A DNA stretch of 64,000 bases from Tetranychus cinnabarinus (taxonomy: Eukaryota; Arthropoda; Arachnida; Trombidiformes; Tetranychidae), in NCBI GenBank assembly GCA_022266195.1, contig WHVY01000002.1:7269001-7333000 (forward strand). Direction: 5' to 3'. The notes beneath the pieces are model-generated. The model saw nothing but the letters and a program-made list of their open reading frames with translations, was not told where the DNA came from and did not search any database. Below are positions 39,201 to 48,833 of this stretch, one piece after another (the first letter of the stretch is position 1; each line of letters begins with the position of its first letter). The translations under genes were made by a program, and so were the position numbers.

Positions 39201-42200
39201 TTGGTAATCTTTTTGTTTCTTAAAAATCAAATTTTGACCAATTTTGACCTTTTCTCGGGTCAGTTATTGTCGGTAAAAATGGCTAAAGTGTCCAAAGTTT
39301 TTGTGATAAATGTTGAACAGAAGTTGAAAAACAGTCGATTTGTTGATAAAAATGAACATTCATTGATACAAGTTGATAATTTGATCTCAATTGTCCATTT
39401 GAAAGGATGACAGGGAGTGTGAAAAATGTTTATACAAATGGATATTTGAAGATACAAGTGAACAATATTAACAAGGAAATGTGATGATGATGATAAAGAT
39501 ATAAAAAGGTGGGGGAAAAAAAGGTTGAGAGGAATGATGAGAAGAAAAATGAAAATGAAAAGAAGAAAGAAAAGGATGAAAATGCATTTTCCGAGTAACT
39601 TTGATATTCAAGTTCCGGAAAAGATTTACTTTATGTTTTCTATGACTTCCGGCTAGGAAGCACCTTTCATGTAATCTGTTTTTTTCACCCATAAATGAAG
39701 AGACGGAATAAGAAAATGTATGAAGGATACTTCAGATGGTGATACTTTTTCATCGTCATTATTATTATCTTCATGGTTGAATCTGGACACTTTGTGGTTA
39801 AATGCAGAGAAATATTCATGTAACAGCTTTCCAAGATAATAGACAACAATTTACAGATGAGAAAATGTTTAGACAAATGTTTCCACATTAACTATCTATT
39901 AGTTCAACTATTAGTCGACGATAGTTTGTACAAAAATAATTATGTTTTGCCGATTCTTTTCATGATAAAATGTTGATCAGCAATTCAATCGGAAAAATGC
40001 GAAATTTCAATATTTTTGCTGAAATCGGAAAAGCTATTCTATTGAAATCAATCAGAATATCTTAAAATGGAATGCGACTTTTTATTTTTAAAAATGAACG
40101 AAATCGAGAATAAAAATTCCAGTTCGAAACTCACACAATTTTCTTAAAGTCTGGAGTTAAATTAAACTTCTATTGAACGTAAATTATGGAAAACGCTTGC
40201 ACTCTATCGATCTTTGAAATAGCTTCATTTTTTACCAGAATTTAAAGAATTGCCAGTTTCAAAACTATTCAGTGAGTCTTTCTCTTAGAACTTGTAACTC
40301 GGTAGACTTGAATGAACTGATGAAATATGCAGAATTTTTTGTCCTTCTTAAGAGTTTCTGCAATATTAACGCTGAAACATGTTTCAGAGCTTTCATGTCT
40401 ATGGTCATCTATCGGATGAGTATCTAAAAGCTTGATCGAACTAAAAATGATCCTAAATTGGCTTTAGTCATGGTGCAAATCATGTTCGCACACAAGAAAA
40501 ACTCTGATGTTCATTTCTTAAAATTTTCCGCGTTTTCATGGAACCATTACTTTCCATTCCATTAGTCCCAAGACAAGTCACATCACCACCGAAAGCGGTC
40601 AGCCATCACCGTACAGTGACTGCTCTACATAGACCCAAGTGTCATAAAATTCAAATCAACTTTTTTGTTCAGTTGTAACTTCAGTCATTTTGTAAAACTT
40701 GACCAAGGAAAACTAACGCTTTACATGGAAAAGAAAACTTCAATCACTTCCTGAAGATGACCGGAAATAGTTGAATTTCAGTCCTAAAAAATCGTAAGTT
40801 GCCGAGTATCAAAATTTATTATCAATTCTTAGAGTTTCAGTGCCAAATGAAATCTACTCCGAGCACTCACTCTACTGTATGTAAATCTCATTGCATTTCT
40901 TGCTCTTCGACTCATTAACTAATTATAGCACTTTTGACTCATTAAAACCTAAAGTTGATATAAATGTTTGTTTTTGTGATTCAATAAAGACTGGGAACTG
41001 ATAAAACTCTGATTCCAATAACTGCTTAAATGAAAAATAATCAACTTTGTCCTTTTATTTTTGCATGTAAACTCAGGAGCGAGTTGAGCAACAAAATGAA
41101 TGGCTTGAAATGTTTGTTGTTCATTTTGTTCAAGTTGAAAGTTTCATTATTCAACTTTTTTCTCTCCTTCAGTTCCAAGTAAACTTTAACTTTCACCTTT
41201 TCCCCGTTTCTCTCTCTTAGTAGCTTGATATACTTCAATTCCAAGGTAACCTTAATTCATTCTGAATTAACTTTAAGGAATTTTTCTCCTCTTCTCTCCT
41301 TTAGTTACTAGTTATTCTCATTGCTTTTCACTTTTTTACTGTTTACATCTTTCCACTTTTCCTCTTCTTCTTTTCTTGTTCATCTTTTTACAACAATTGC
41401 AACAAGAGTAAAAGGAAAACAAAAAAAAGTCTAACATTCTCACTGTCTAACAATATTAAATATTTAAGGTTGACTTGACTGTATCAAGTCCAAATAACCT
41501 GAACGATTAATGGAGATTAATGGCGTCTCTTTAAATGTATATCCTTTCACTCCAACCGTAAATAACTCCTTCCTCATCATCTCATCATTGTTATTACTCT
41601 TTCCTTTGTCATCCTCGTCATCATCAACATCATCTTCCCTTCCCTTTCGATAAATAAACAATTTACTTTTGTTAAACTCACAGTGATTTACAATTGTCAC
41701 TTCATTCAAAGAAGAAGCAAAAAACATTCCTTTTTTGGCTTCTTCATTTCACTATTTTGTTCATACAATTTTTTTCGATTTCAGACAAAATTCCGATTGA
41801 AATGAACAGAAATATCAATCCGATGAATTTACTTCAACTTCAACCGTCTAAAGACTCAAGAAACAGCAAAAAGTTTCAAACTTTCACGAAGAACAAAAAA
41901 TATTTGAGAAATCCAGAATTCCTGAATCTCGAAATTCTCTAAATCGTTGAGTTCCATCGGAATATTTTGAAGTTTTCATTTTTCCATCAAGAATGCAAAA
42001 AGTAAATCTTAAGATCAAAACATGAAAAGTTTTTGCCGTTCATCAAAAGCTTTTAGCATTTATTGTTGAACTTGAATTTTGCGAATATTTCGATTGAATG
42101 CAATTCGATGAATATCTGGAGTTTCATTATTACCAACACAATTAGATGCATTTGATTGGATTAAATGTTTACTCATCAATGTTGCTCATTTGTTCCCTTG

Positions 42201-44899
42201 TTTATTGTCTCGAACCCACAAAGTGTTTCATGGTGGCGAAGGTGAAAAATTAATGAATACAATAATGGTAAAAGTTGAATATGAATCAATTGTATTATCA
42301 ATATTATTAGAAGGGAGAAAAAGGAAAATTGTTTTTTTCTGATTCTTTTTTTCTTCTCCACCGATAATTCAGTTCTGTATTCAGTAGAAGATGAACAAGA
42401 AAATAATCATTGCTAGATCCTCCTACTTAGCACAATCACTTTATCTTCCTTCATTTACTAACCACTTTCAGTCCCTTTAACCTTACCTTGATGCATCACT
42501 TACTTTGCACACCATAATTAAGTGCTCATTTCTTTATCCCATGAGGATGAAGATGATGATGAGCCAAAAGGCGAACCAGGGGAAGGAAGAGAGAGAGAGA
42601 AGAGAGAAAAAATAGAATAACCTTTTTCTATCAACTTTCCATGTTATTTTGACCATTTCAATCTAATCCAATCCGCCTTGTTCCTCCCATTTGACCACTT
42701 CAAGTGACCTCAACCATTACTAGGTGCCGATTGATGAGTTACAAAGCCTTTCACATAAACTTAATGTAACATTGAAAATGCAAGAAAAAGTAGTTTCCAT
42801 CAAAAATTAAAGGAACAACTTTTGCACAATATTTTCAATCTTTTTATCATGAAATTTGATTTTCTAAAAGCATTATTTTTGGGAATAAAATTGGAAGCAA
42901 AAACATTTTCAACTTTTGATTCTCTGGTTGAAATGGGTTAAAACTGTTGTGATTAGTGATTGTTGCTATCAAATTGTGAGAATATTTTTCAGCTGAAAAT
43001 GGAGGAAAAGTAATTCAGAGTTAAATCTGTTACTGATAATGAACAGAAAAGTTTCAATGGAAGTAATATTTAGATAACACTGGAAGGAAGATGAGGAAAA
43101 AGTATAATGATGAGAAGGTTGGAGATGAAAAAAAGGAGCAAAAATCAGATAATAATTGTTGGTTAATTTCATATTGAACGATGTAAATGAAAATTTGCTG
43201 GTTAATCAGAAAATTTAATCAATAATGGTTAAATGGGTGTCTTTAATTGTTTGATAATTACAATAACTTGTAAGATGGTGAGGAGAAGGGAAAAGAAGAG
43301 GAAAATATAAATTCATTTAATGGGAACGAAACAAAAATTGTTATAAAGCAATATAACCCAATATTTGTGAAGCTGTCACTAAACCATGATGTGGATGGTA
43401 ATATTGGAGGGAAGCAAATAAATGGCTAGGTAAGCAGACTGTAAATCAAGTTAATCTTGCAATTAATTCCAACCTTTTTTTACTCTCTAATAGTGAATGA
43501 AGAAAGCAAATAAGGTTAAAAGTCAAATGATGAAATGATGATCAGAGGGTGCGATGCCAGGTTAAGGGAAGGCAACCTCCAAGCATTTGTTCATTTCTGG
43601 TCAAACTTGTGTCGCTTTGTCCAAACAACAATGGATGCTTTTCAGGTTCAAACATTTTCTTCATATTGTTCAATATTGTCAGAATATGTTATTTAAAAAT
43701 TTTTTGAAAACTTCACAGAATAATGAATTTCTGTGTCGATCAAAGTAAATTTTATTCCTAATATTACAAGTAAAGAAAGTATCTGTTTATTTGAAGCTGA
43801 ATATTTCGATATCGAGTTCAAGTTAAGATTTGTTTAATTGCTTCGAGAGTTGATGGGACTTTTCACTTCTGCTTAGTTCGACTGGAAGAAATGATTCAAA
43901 TCACTCGACATGAATCTAAGATAATTATGAATATTGTTCAATCATTTTCTAGTTTTTACGCTTAATTACAATACATTGTATAAGACTTGAAGATTTAACG
44001 ATTGTTTTTGGTTAGAAGCTTAATGGATAAATCCATTTATTTATATTCATTATTGTAATGGTGAAGAATCAAGATAATGATTAAAATTGATTTGATTGTA
44101 ATAAACTTACAATAAAATGCAAAAGTAACTTTTAATGTTTTAACTTTGGCAAAATAAGTTTATATTCAAAGATTTTAGTCAATGGTTCTAATCATTGACT
44201 TTGATCACAATTATCACTTTATTCAAACTGGAAGTGTAACAATTTTTAATTGTTAATTATTGATGAGATTCATTTCAATGTCTTTTCATTATTAAACTTG
44301 ACTCAGATACTGATTTTCATGTTAAATTGCATTCAGACTTTGTATTGATGTTATGGACTTTTACAGTTAATAATTTACTCGAGACAATTAATGTGCAAAA
44401 AAAGGTTACAATAAGAGTTATAACTTTAGAGGCTTAATAAAGCTTGTAACATTGGAAAAGCAAACAATGAGAAATCGATTAATTGATTTAGTGATAATGA
44501 TAAACATAATTAATGGTAATGTTTCCTTTGTTTTCAGTCAATCAATCAGTTAATTATTTATCTTTTGCAATTAATCTTCTAAGAAGGAATATTGCTTCAA
44601 AAATCTGATCAAAGCCAATGTAAAATGTTACAATTTACCCAATTGTTGTCTTCAAACTTAATGGTGAAAGTTTTCAATAAAATACAGAGAATCCAGTGAT
44701 AAATTCAATTGTATCATTCAATGGTAAATAGATTTTGATTGGAAATTGAAAATTAAAGTTAAGGCTAAAGGGTTTGACAAAAGGTGAAGGGACTGAAAGG
44801 CCGTTTACCTGAATTGAGCCGTTTTGCATTGACTGTTGATGATGGAATGATGATTGGTATCAAAAAGAAACAGAGAATCACTTTTAACACAATTGTCAT
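9095..44899 (-). CDS. Three-Ig-domain surface protein, lachesin/DIP (IgLON-like) family, nine-exon model
   Basis: Likely a neural or epithelial cell-adhesion protein: lachesin, Dpr-interacting proteins and IgLONs are three-Ig proteins that bind partners at cell contacts. I joined exons 44899-44809, 38611-38496, 35293-35083, 29610-29455, 28262-28134, 17054-16770, 15547-15473, 14651-14565 and 9264-9095; all have GT..AG borders and matching phases (phase 1 except the second intron, phase 0) and give 439 residues. Residues 1-25 look like a signal peptide. Ig1 has C60, W72 and C122 with the family-typical GNHRVAWLR and NDRGTYMC. Ig2 has C165, W177 and C215 (DDMGAYLC). Ig3 has C258, W270 and C313. 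A Ser/Thr/Lys-rich linker follows. Family members are usually GPI-anchored; the tentative last exon supplies a hydrophobic end. Identity as a three-Ig protein is firm. Whether it is lachesin or a DIP is not decidable here. The last three exons and the exact start are less sure. Confidence 0.85.
10466..11079. mobile_element. 614-bp non-autonomous mariner-like element (MITE)
   Basis: The left end TTAGGCTGTCCCGATCAAAG (from 10466) and the right end, read in reverse complement from 11079, TTAGGTTGTCCCGATCAAAG, form terminal inverted repeats of about 44 bp with four mismatches. Both ends are flanked by TA (10464-10465 and 11080-11081), the duplication made by Tc1/mariner elements. No transposase frame is present. 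A perfect 18-bp stem lies inside at 10877-10918. Confidence 0.88.
10877..10918. repeat. Perfect 18-bp hairpin inside the MITE
   Basis: CGAATAAGAACAAAAAGG at 10877-10894, a six-base loop ATTTGA, then the exact reverse complement at 10901-10918. The perfection contrasts with the mismatched outer ends. Confidence 0.9.
14565..14651 (-). CDS. Ig gene exon 8: charged C-terminal linker
   Basis: In phase it reads ASTATIFSPGNNRKDEKVKS, then NSMREMAQK. The acceptor follows TTTTATCACAG and the donor is A|GTAAG, phase 1. If that donor were not used, the frame would run on into a very hydrophobic AT-rich tail ending at 14299. Confidence 0.6.
15239..15445. mobile_element. 207-bp mariner-type miniature inverted-repeat element
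   Basis: The left arm starts TTAGGTTAACCCAAAAGTTT. The right arm, read in reverse complement from 15445, starts TTAGGTAAACCCAAAAGTTT. Matching continues for about 57 bp with a few mismatches. This resembles mariner ends such as those of human MADE1 in layout (TTAGGTT, CAAAAGT, CGGTTTTT). It lies in an intron 28 bp beyond the end of Ig exon 7. The flanks are CA and TG rather than TA, and complementarity extends 5 bp outward (15234-15450). Confidence 0.8.
15473..15547 (-). CDS. Ig gene exon 7: linker after Ig3
   Basis: In the phase set by the Ig3 exon it reads EIPSTTPFPVRSTSSTHKPS, then RKVFT. A Ser/Thr/Pro-rich EIPSTTP stretch directly after Ig3 is usual in this family. The acceptor follows TTCATTTCTCTTCAAG and the donor GTAAGA is phase 1. 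An inner GTAAGA after FP could be an alternative donor. Confidence 0.7.
15548..16769. other. Ig gene intron 6, no feature
   Basis: AT-rich intronic sequence with one CACTCCCAG motif at 15706-15714. No other structure is recognised. Confidence 0.6.
16770..17054 (-). CDS. Ig gene exon 6: complete Ig3
   Basis: It begins FPPKIRAGQLSFGAAKGSHV and carries DLQCEVEASPKPMTSWIRKD and FAAYKCVAKNTLGEREGRLR, so the whole third Ig domain lies in one exon. The DxGxYxC motif is relaxed to DFAAYKC. The acceptor follows TTTTTTCTTGTTCTAG and the donor GTGAGT is phase 1. The preceding intron is about 11 kb. Confidence 0.95.
19458..19510 (+). repeat. Diverged copy of the dispersed repeat found at 46.7 kb
   Basis: CATTCAATGTCACTCAGTTA followed by TTTGACACCTCAATGACATT aligns with CATTCAAGGTTATTCAGTTT and TTGACCTCTAAATGACCTTT at 46693-46733. 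The order of blocks is the same, with scattered substitutions. Confidence 0.55.
21500..21780 (+). repeat. Degenerate ACTCCCAGC motif array
   Basis: About a dozen copies or near-copies of ACTCCCAGC (variants ACTCCCTG, ACTCTCAG, ACTCCCAA, ACTCCTTG) occur at irregular spacing in 280 bp. They are separated by AT-rich spacers, often starting AAACT or AACAT. The local GC is higher than in the surrounding intron. On the transcribed strand the motif reads GCTGGGAGT. Confidence 0.75.
28134..28262 (-). CDS. Ig gene exon 5: second half of Ig2
   Basis: It encodes ASKVEGEYLNISQVTRDDMG, then AYLCIASNGVLPSRSKRIFV. The LNISQVTRDDMGAYLCIASNGV stretch is highly characteristic of lachesin/DIP proteins. The acceptor follows TTTTTATTTGCAG and the donor is phase 1 GTAAGT. 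Confidence 0.95.
29455..29610 (-). CDS. Ig gene exon 4: first half of Ig2
   Basis: It encodes VPPSIVDNETSSDTVLDERS, then KLSLHCKANGYPTPVIIWRR and EDGKNLSTGFIG. The PPSI start, LHC and ANGYPTPVIIWRRED are typical of Ig2 in this family. It is phase 1 at both ends. Confidence 0.93.
29611..35082. other. Ig gene intron 3, no gene
   Basis: AT-rich intron. Four exact CACTCCCAG or reverse-complement copies lie at 31136, 31287, 31631 and 31871. Nothing else is recognised. Confidence 0.6.
35083..35293 (-). CDS. Ig gene exon 3: second half of Ig1
   Basis: It begins VAWLRADPEVTLLTLETSII and includes NKLWSLHIKNVTENDRGTYM, then CEVNSEPM. This matches the hallmark C-strand tryptophan and DxGxYxC of lachesin/DIP Ig1. 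It starts after TTTTCCAG and ends in a phase-1 GTAAG donor. Confidence 0.95.
36659..38228. mobile_element. Candidate decayed DNA-transposon-like insertion
   Basis: The island has loosely matching inverted ends: left TTTTTGACTTTTACG with a nearby TGCACGAACACACGA, right in reverse complement TTTTTCATTTTACG with TGCATGAACCACGA. Inside lie a hairpin GCCCTTTGACCT/AGGTCATATGAAGGGC near 36966-37000, an inverted pair around GATCGGTTAG (about 37895-37926 and 38020-38051), and repeated AGGTCA/TGACCT. No target duplication or transposase motif was recognised, so the class and borders are uncertain. Confidence 0.4.
37438..37800 (-). pseudogene. Unrecognised minus-strand open frame inside the island
   Basis: The frame is open from an upstream TGA near 37.83 kb and includes CTRQYCHYFNNGSFLDRQV, TYAELRKLRINLEF and FPKEEFIARMSL before a stop at 37438. 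Its residue mix is richer than the Phe/Ile/Lys shadows common in this window. It lacks an obvious ATG start (a TTG near 37770). Further minus-strand pieces downstream, such as AIVTVEFSLK, are out of frame. I do not recognise the family. It may be a remnant of an element's own protein. Confidence 0.3.
38496..38611 (-). CDS. Ig gene exon 2: first half of Ig1
   Basis: It reads IHGTKHHPKFIGSVENITIP, then IGKEATLTCNVENLGNHR. TLTCNVENLG is the B-strand cysteine region of the first Ig domain. The acceptor completes a phase-1 codon and the donor AGG|GTAAG is phase 0, as the next exon needs. Confidence 0.92.
38612..44808. other. Ig gene intron 1 (about 6.2 kb)
   Basis: AT-rich intron with GAAA/TTTC low-complexity runs. 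A short GC-richer patch at about 40570-40640 contains AGTCAC...GTGACT-type words but no open frame of note. No gene is recognised. Confidence 0.6.
44809..44899 (-). CDS. Ig gene exon 1: signal peptide
   Basis: It encodes MTIVLKVILCFFLIPIIIPS followed by STVNAKRLNS, a classic hydrophobic signal peptide with a likely cut after NA. It ends in a phase-1 donor (CAG|GTAAAC) that fits the next exon. The frame stays open upstream to a methionine at 45031, which would add 44 residues. I chose the inner ATG because the added part is not signal-like. Confidence 0.7.
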
Positions 44900-45706
44900 G
44901 AAATCACTTAAATACAATTGAAGCCAATTATTTAATTGTTTACATCGAAAATGGTTTCGATTGAAAGTTGTATCACTTTTTGTTGACTTAACCAAAGGCC
45001 AACTTTTACGATTACTGCACATCTTAATCATTTGGACACTTTTATAAACATTATTTGCTCTTTAATTTTCTATTAAAGGGTTAAAGTTGATGAGTAAATG
45101 TTAACCGTCTAGGTTAAAGGTTGAATATGATGAAAGGCAAAACAAATATGTCAACAACCACATTAAGTTGAAATAATTTACAACTAACGGTAAAATGAAA
45201 CAAACATTTTCAGTTCTATTATTTTCACTCAAAATCACAAGGTGTCACTAGTAGCTATGAATTTGAGATTGGGTTAGCTAGTGACGTCTATTGGTTTGGT
45301 CAATAAGTAACATGATTGTTTCATTTGTTTACATTGGTTTTGATTGTTGGGTTAATTAATGTTGTTTTACTGTCACTCACTAAACTGTTATTAGCATTTA
45401 GCCAGACTGAATACATAATGACAAATTGACTGAAACTTGGAATCTAGTGGAAGAAAGAAAATCTATATTTTTCAAATGAAAAGACAATAAGAGGAAAGTT
45501 TGAAGAGCAACAAGACTTTCAAAGTTATCTGAAAATGATGACTGAAAATGGATAAAAACATGAAAATAGATTATTCAAGTTGTGGTCAATGTGGAATGAT
45601 GAATCAATTTGAATGAAAATTTTGAAAGTTGAAAGTAAATTTGAAAGCATTAATTAATTCGAAGAAAAGTTTACTCATTTTTGTGGTTTTCATTTTACTT
45701 TTTCAG
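44900..45706. other. Upstream region between Ig gene and homeodomain exon
   Basis: This 0.8-kb interval separates the Ig start codon from the divergent homeodomain exon. It should contain the Ig promoter or 5' UTR, but no TATA box or initiator could be assigned. A small inverted repeat (CACTAGTAGCT / AGCTAGTGACG) lies at 45246-45285. Confidence 0.45.
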
Positions 45707-45806
45707 ATATTTAACCGAGAAACTTCACCAAGATTTGGCTCGAGATTTAAAGTTGAACAAGTCACAGATTAACATTTGGTTGCAAAATAATCGGGTAAAG
45801 ATTATA
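45707..45806 (+). CDS. Engrailed-class homeodomain exon, partial and divergent
   Basis: After a strong acceptor (TTTACTTTTTCAG) the frame reads RYLTEKLHQDLARDLKLNKS, then QINIWLQNNRVKI. This matches homeodomain residues about 24-57 of the engrailed class, whose members carry RYLTE and LNE(S/A)QIKIWFQNKRAKI. Helix 3 keeps W48, Q50, N51 and R53. However, F49, almost invariant in homeodomains, is Leu, and K52 is Asn. Helix 1 is absent because the homeobox is interrupted near codon 24. Arthropod engrailed genes do have a homeobox intron, but from memory nearer codon 17. The frame runs on to 45977 without engrailed-like sequence, and a possible donor CGG|GTAAAG lies at 45795. It is either an exon of a divergent gene or a decaying fragment; no partner exon was found. 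Confidence 0.55.
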
Positions 45807-46219
45807 AGCCAGGCAATTAACCAAATTTTCATTAAGTCAAGTCTCAACTCGCTTCTCATCAACTTTGTTCATCTAAACATTTCATCATTGCTTTTAGGAT
45901 CAAATTCTCCAAGTCATCATTCTTCATTCTTAATTTATTATTATTATCATTATGAATTATTACTATTCAAGTATTGACTATACTAGTAAATATTGAACTG
46001 TTTAAGCAAAAATGTACTACAAAAAAGTGGAAACATAAAAATGACCAAAAAATAAGAATTATGAGCCAAGAGTTTAAAGACATTCAAAGTCATTCAACTG
46101 TTTGGGTCCTTCAGGGTCAAAGTTGAGAATCTCTTGGAATTATATTCCAAAATTGTTTTGATCCCCAATTTTTATGGCCTTCTTTTCAAAATTGAACACA
46201 GGTAAGGTTTGCTGAGGTG

Positions 46220-46442
46220 CTACCTTGCGAGTAGATAAGGTGATGACCAGAGTTTGATGTTAAGTTGTTGAGTTTTATCACCAATCTGCGATACGAATTC
46301 TAATCTTTCATCATCACCGGTGCTTTCACATAAGCTTGTGTATGTAATGTCCTCCGTGGGTCCCAATGTCAGTGTTCATGAATGCCCATTCCAAATCACT
46401 TCGATAGTTGTACTTGCCGTTATTGAAAAACCCAATACACAT
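46220..46442 (-). pseudogene. Frameshifted protein fragment, weakly like GH30 glucosylceramidase
   Basis: From 46442 one frame reads MCIGFFNNGKYNYRSDLEWA, then FMNTDIGTHGGHYIHKLM to a stop at 46326. The adjacent frame, overlapping at 46333, continues CESTGDDERLEFVSQIGDKT and QQLNIKLWSSPYLLAR to a stop at 46220. Both halves have balanced, protein-like composition unlike the AT-rich shadows nearby, so a one-frame shift in a former exon is likely. The TD-x-x-TH block and IKLWSSP recall GH30 glucosylceramidases (GGTDFST and LFASPW) in order and spacing, but identity is low. Alternatives are another hydrolase or an element protein. It sits between the repeats at 46063 and 46848. Confidence 0.35.
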
Positions 46443-46679
46443 CAATAATTATATATTTGCAAATAAGCTTACTCACTTGTTTAAGTAATGGTCAAGAATT
46501 ACACAATGCATTGTGTGCTAACCATTTTTTTATCCAAGCTCTGAATATTTAGTCCATTGAGAGCATAAAGGTTTGACAGTTTATCCTTGACGGTCGTTTG
46601 TACTAATAACTTATGAACCAGAGGTAAGATCTTTATGATATTTAGTCAAAATAATCTCCAAAATATAAGAAATGTGCGA

Positions 46680-46848
46680 CCAGAGTCTCAAGAACATTCA
46701 AGGTTATTCAGTTTTTGACCTCTAAATGACCTTTGCATGTCGTTTTCTGAAAGTTTAAACGTTTTCAGATCGGACCATGTTCGACACATGAAAAGGTCAT
46801 TTAGAGGTCAAATAAATCAATGACCTTGAATGTCCTTGAGCCTTTGGT
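46680..46848. repeat. Long imperfect palindrome with DR5-type AGGTCA half-sites
   Basis: The arms 46680-46742 and 46782-46848 are inverted copies with few mismatches. The right arm holds AGGTCA-TTTAG-AGGTCA (46794-46810) and the left arm the mirrored TGACCT-CTAAA-TGACCT (46716-46732). These are direct repeats with a 5-base spacer. The loop is itself nearly symmetric (TCTGAAAGTTTAAACGTTTT, then CAGA). Confidence 0.8.
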
Positions 46849-48833
46849 TTCATGGTTCTTCTTAAATAAAGATAAGATTGTGCATCATAGTTGTGTTCCT
46901 ATTCATCATTCTATTACCTTAATAAACAATGGAACAAATGTTGCGGTAAGCAACCAAGATGACAAAAATGTAAAAACTAAAGTAGCTAAATTGGTCAAAA
47001 TGATAATTTCAATAGATTAAAACGAAAACTGGGGTCAGTTTTTAAGACAGGCCGGGCAAATGTATAGATGTATAGCTACAATTGTAAGTATGAATGGCTA
47101 AGAGCAAATAAAGTTCAGTAATTGAAATGATGTTTGACTACAGGTTTGGCTTTTAAACATTAGATGTCATTGCTTGAGCCATAAACAAATTGTACAAACT
47201 GTAGTTTTGACTTTAATGTGAATCCAAAAGGTTACAAACGTTTGAGTCTTTGGATTATCCTTTGTTGATCTGAATAGCGATTTGGGTTACAAGATTATCC
47301 GGTTCAATTGAAGAGATCAACATTTAAAATGTTATTGGAATGGTAATTTACAGCTGACATGATTTAACTGAATTGATTAAACGCGAATCTAGATGAACAT
47401 GGAAATATATTCTGGTGATTAAATAACATTTGGATTAAATGGACTTTTGAAAGTTACTCTTCCATCAAGTTGACTCTTAAACTGGTGATTAAAAGCAATT
47501 TGTTAATCACCAAAAAAGGCACTTAACCTGTTAAGCTGTCAACAGTTTACATTTAGTGGTCAGCTAAAAGTGTAAACATTCACATATTAACAATTTAAAC
47601 TCACCTAAATCTCAATTTTTTAACCTTCAAACTGTTAATATTTTATTGTAAATTGTTAAAACGGTAACTCGCGTCTAAGTTGAACGATTAAACATTTGAT
47701 TAATCGTTTAATCTGTAATTAAAAAATTGGTCAACCAGAAGCATGGATAAATGGATAACAAATGAAATTGAGTTTCATATTACTTAATAAGCAGAGCATA
47801 AAGGCATTCATTTTCACACTTTCAACTTTACAATTGATCAAGATTTGTATTGACATTTGGGTATATCAACAGCTTTTAATCAAATAATCAGAAAATATTT
47901 AAATGATAATTAATGAAATTTTACATGAAACCTGAGCAACACATTTTACCATCAAAATATGTAAATAAGGTGAAAGTCAAGAAAAGGTGAAAATATTGAT
48001 TCATATTTATTAGAGCAGAATGGTTTACCTGATTTTACATCAACCTTTTTCTTCATCAAGATATATCATTTGATTATCTTCAAATGATCAACATTCAAAT
48101 CACAGTTTAAGGTTTAGTTGAACAATTTAATGTTATTTTGCATTTCAAATTCAAAAATTCTGAACCAAAATAAAGAGAAAAATGTAAAATGTGAAATAAA
48201 TCAACATGTTATTTTGGACATTGTATTTACTCCATTCAATGTTTGCTTATCTAATATCTGGGTAAATTTGAATTATCATCACATCTTCTTGGCTGGCAAT
48301 AAATTCAGTTGGTACAATAAATTGATATTATCAGGGAATTTACAATCAGTTGATGATAGCATTTGATTTGATAGCATTTTCAACAATTGACAATGCAAAT
48401 TGAAATTAGCGGTTAAAGCTGGATGACTCAAGAAGAGTCTCGTTTCCTTGGCGCAATTCACGCGGTTACATCTTAAGATGTCATCTTTATTGTCTGTAAT
48501 TTATTCTTGATTTACCATTTTCAAGACCAACTCTGTTTAATCATAGTGATCATCATTTTGATTTTGATTTTGTTTAGTTTAATTATCACAATTCTTCAGA
48601 AATCAAACCATAAATCTATCTTGATTCTGTTATCCTTTGATTATCAACGTGATAGGATGATTCTTGGTGAGCAACTTACACCAGAAGGAAAGGTTATCAG
48701 ATTAATATTGTTACAATGATATTCAAATCTCCTTGAATTCTGTAATTCTTGTATTATTTATCAACTCATCAATCTTCACCGTGTTGGTCAATGTTGGTTT
48801 ATTATAGTGATTAAAGGCAATTATTCAGTGTCA
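46849..48833. other. Intergenic, no gene recognised
   Basis: AT-rich DNA with several short hairpins near 47480-47515 and 47680-47720, built on GGTGATTAA and GATTAAAC words. The open frames at 48118-48366 and 48507-48719 are Leu/Ile-rich, without recognisable domains. I treat them as chance. Confidence 0.5.
48798..48803 (-). terminator. Possible polyadenylation signal of the ENaC-like gene
   Basis: AATAAA on the minus strand lies about 30 bases beyond the ENaC-like stop codon. It is the nearest canonical signal and suggests a very short 3' UTR. Confidence 0.45.

Larger units (their letters stand above)
46063..46848. mobile_element. Candidate inverted-repeat-bounded segment
   Basis: The left end, GAGCCAAGAGTTTAAAGACA followed by TTCAAAGTCATTCA at 46063-46097, matches the reverse complement of the right end, CCAAAGGCTCAAGGACATTC then AAGGTCATTGA (46848 leftward). 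A third copy in left orientation starts near 46678. The segment holds a broken coding fragment and the palindrome below. No target duplication was identified, so it may be a nested or decayed DNA element. Confidence 0.4.

Noticed and set aside
40570..40640. GC-richer patch that might be a tRNA or SINE
   Set aside because: I found no B-box (GGTTCGA) and no cloverleaf pairing, and no frame stays open.
48507..48719. 70-codon Ile/Leu-rich plus-strand frame
   Set aside because: It is a hydrophobic run in AT-rich DNA with no domain and no supporting context.
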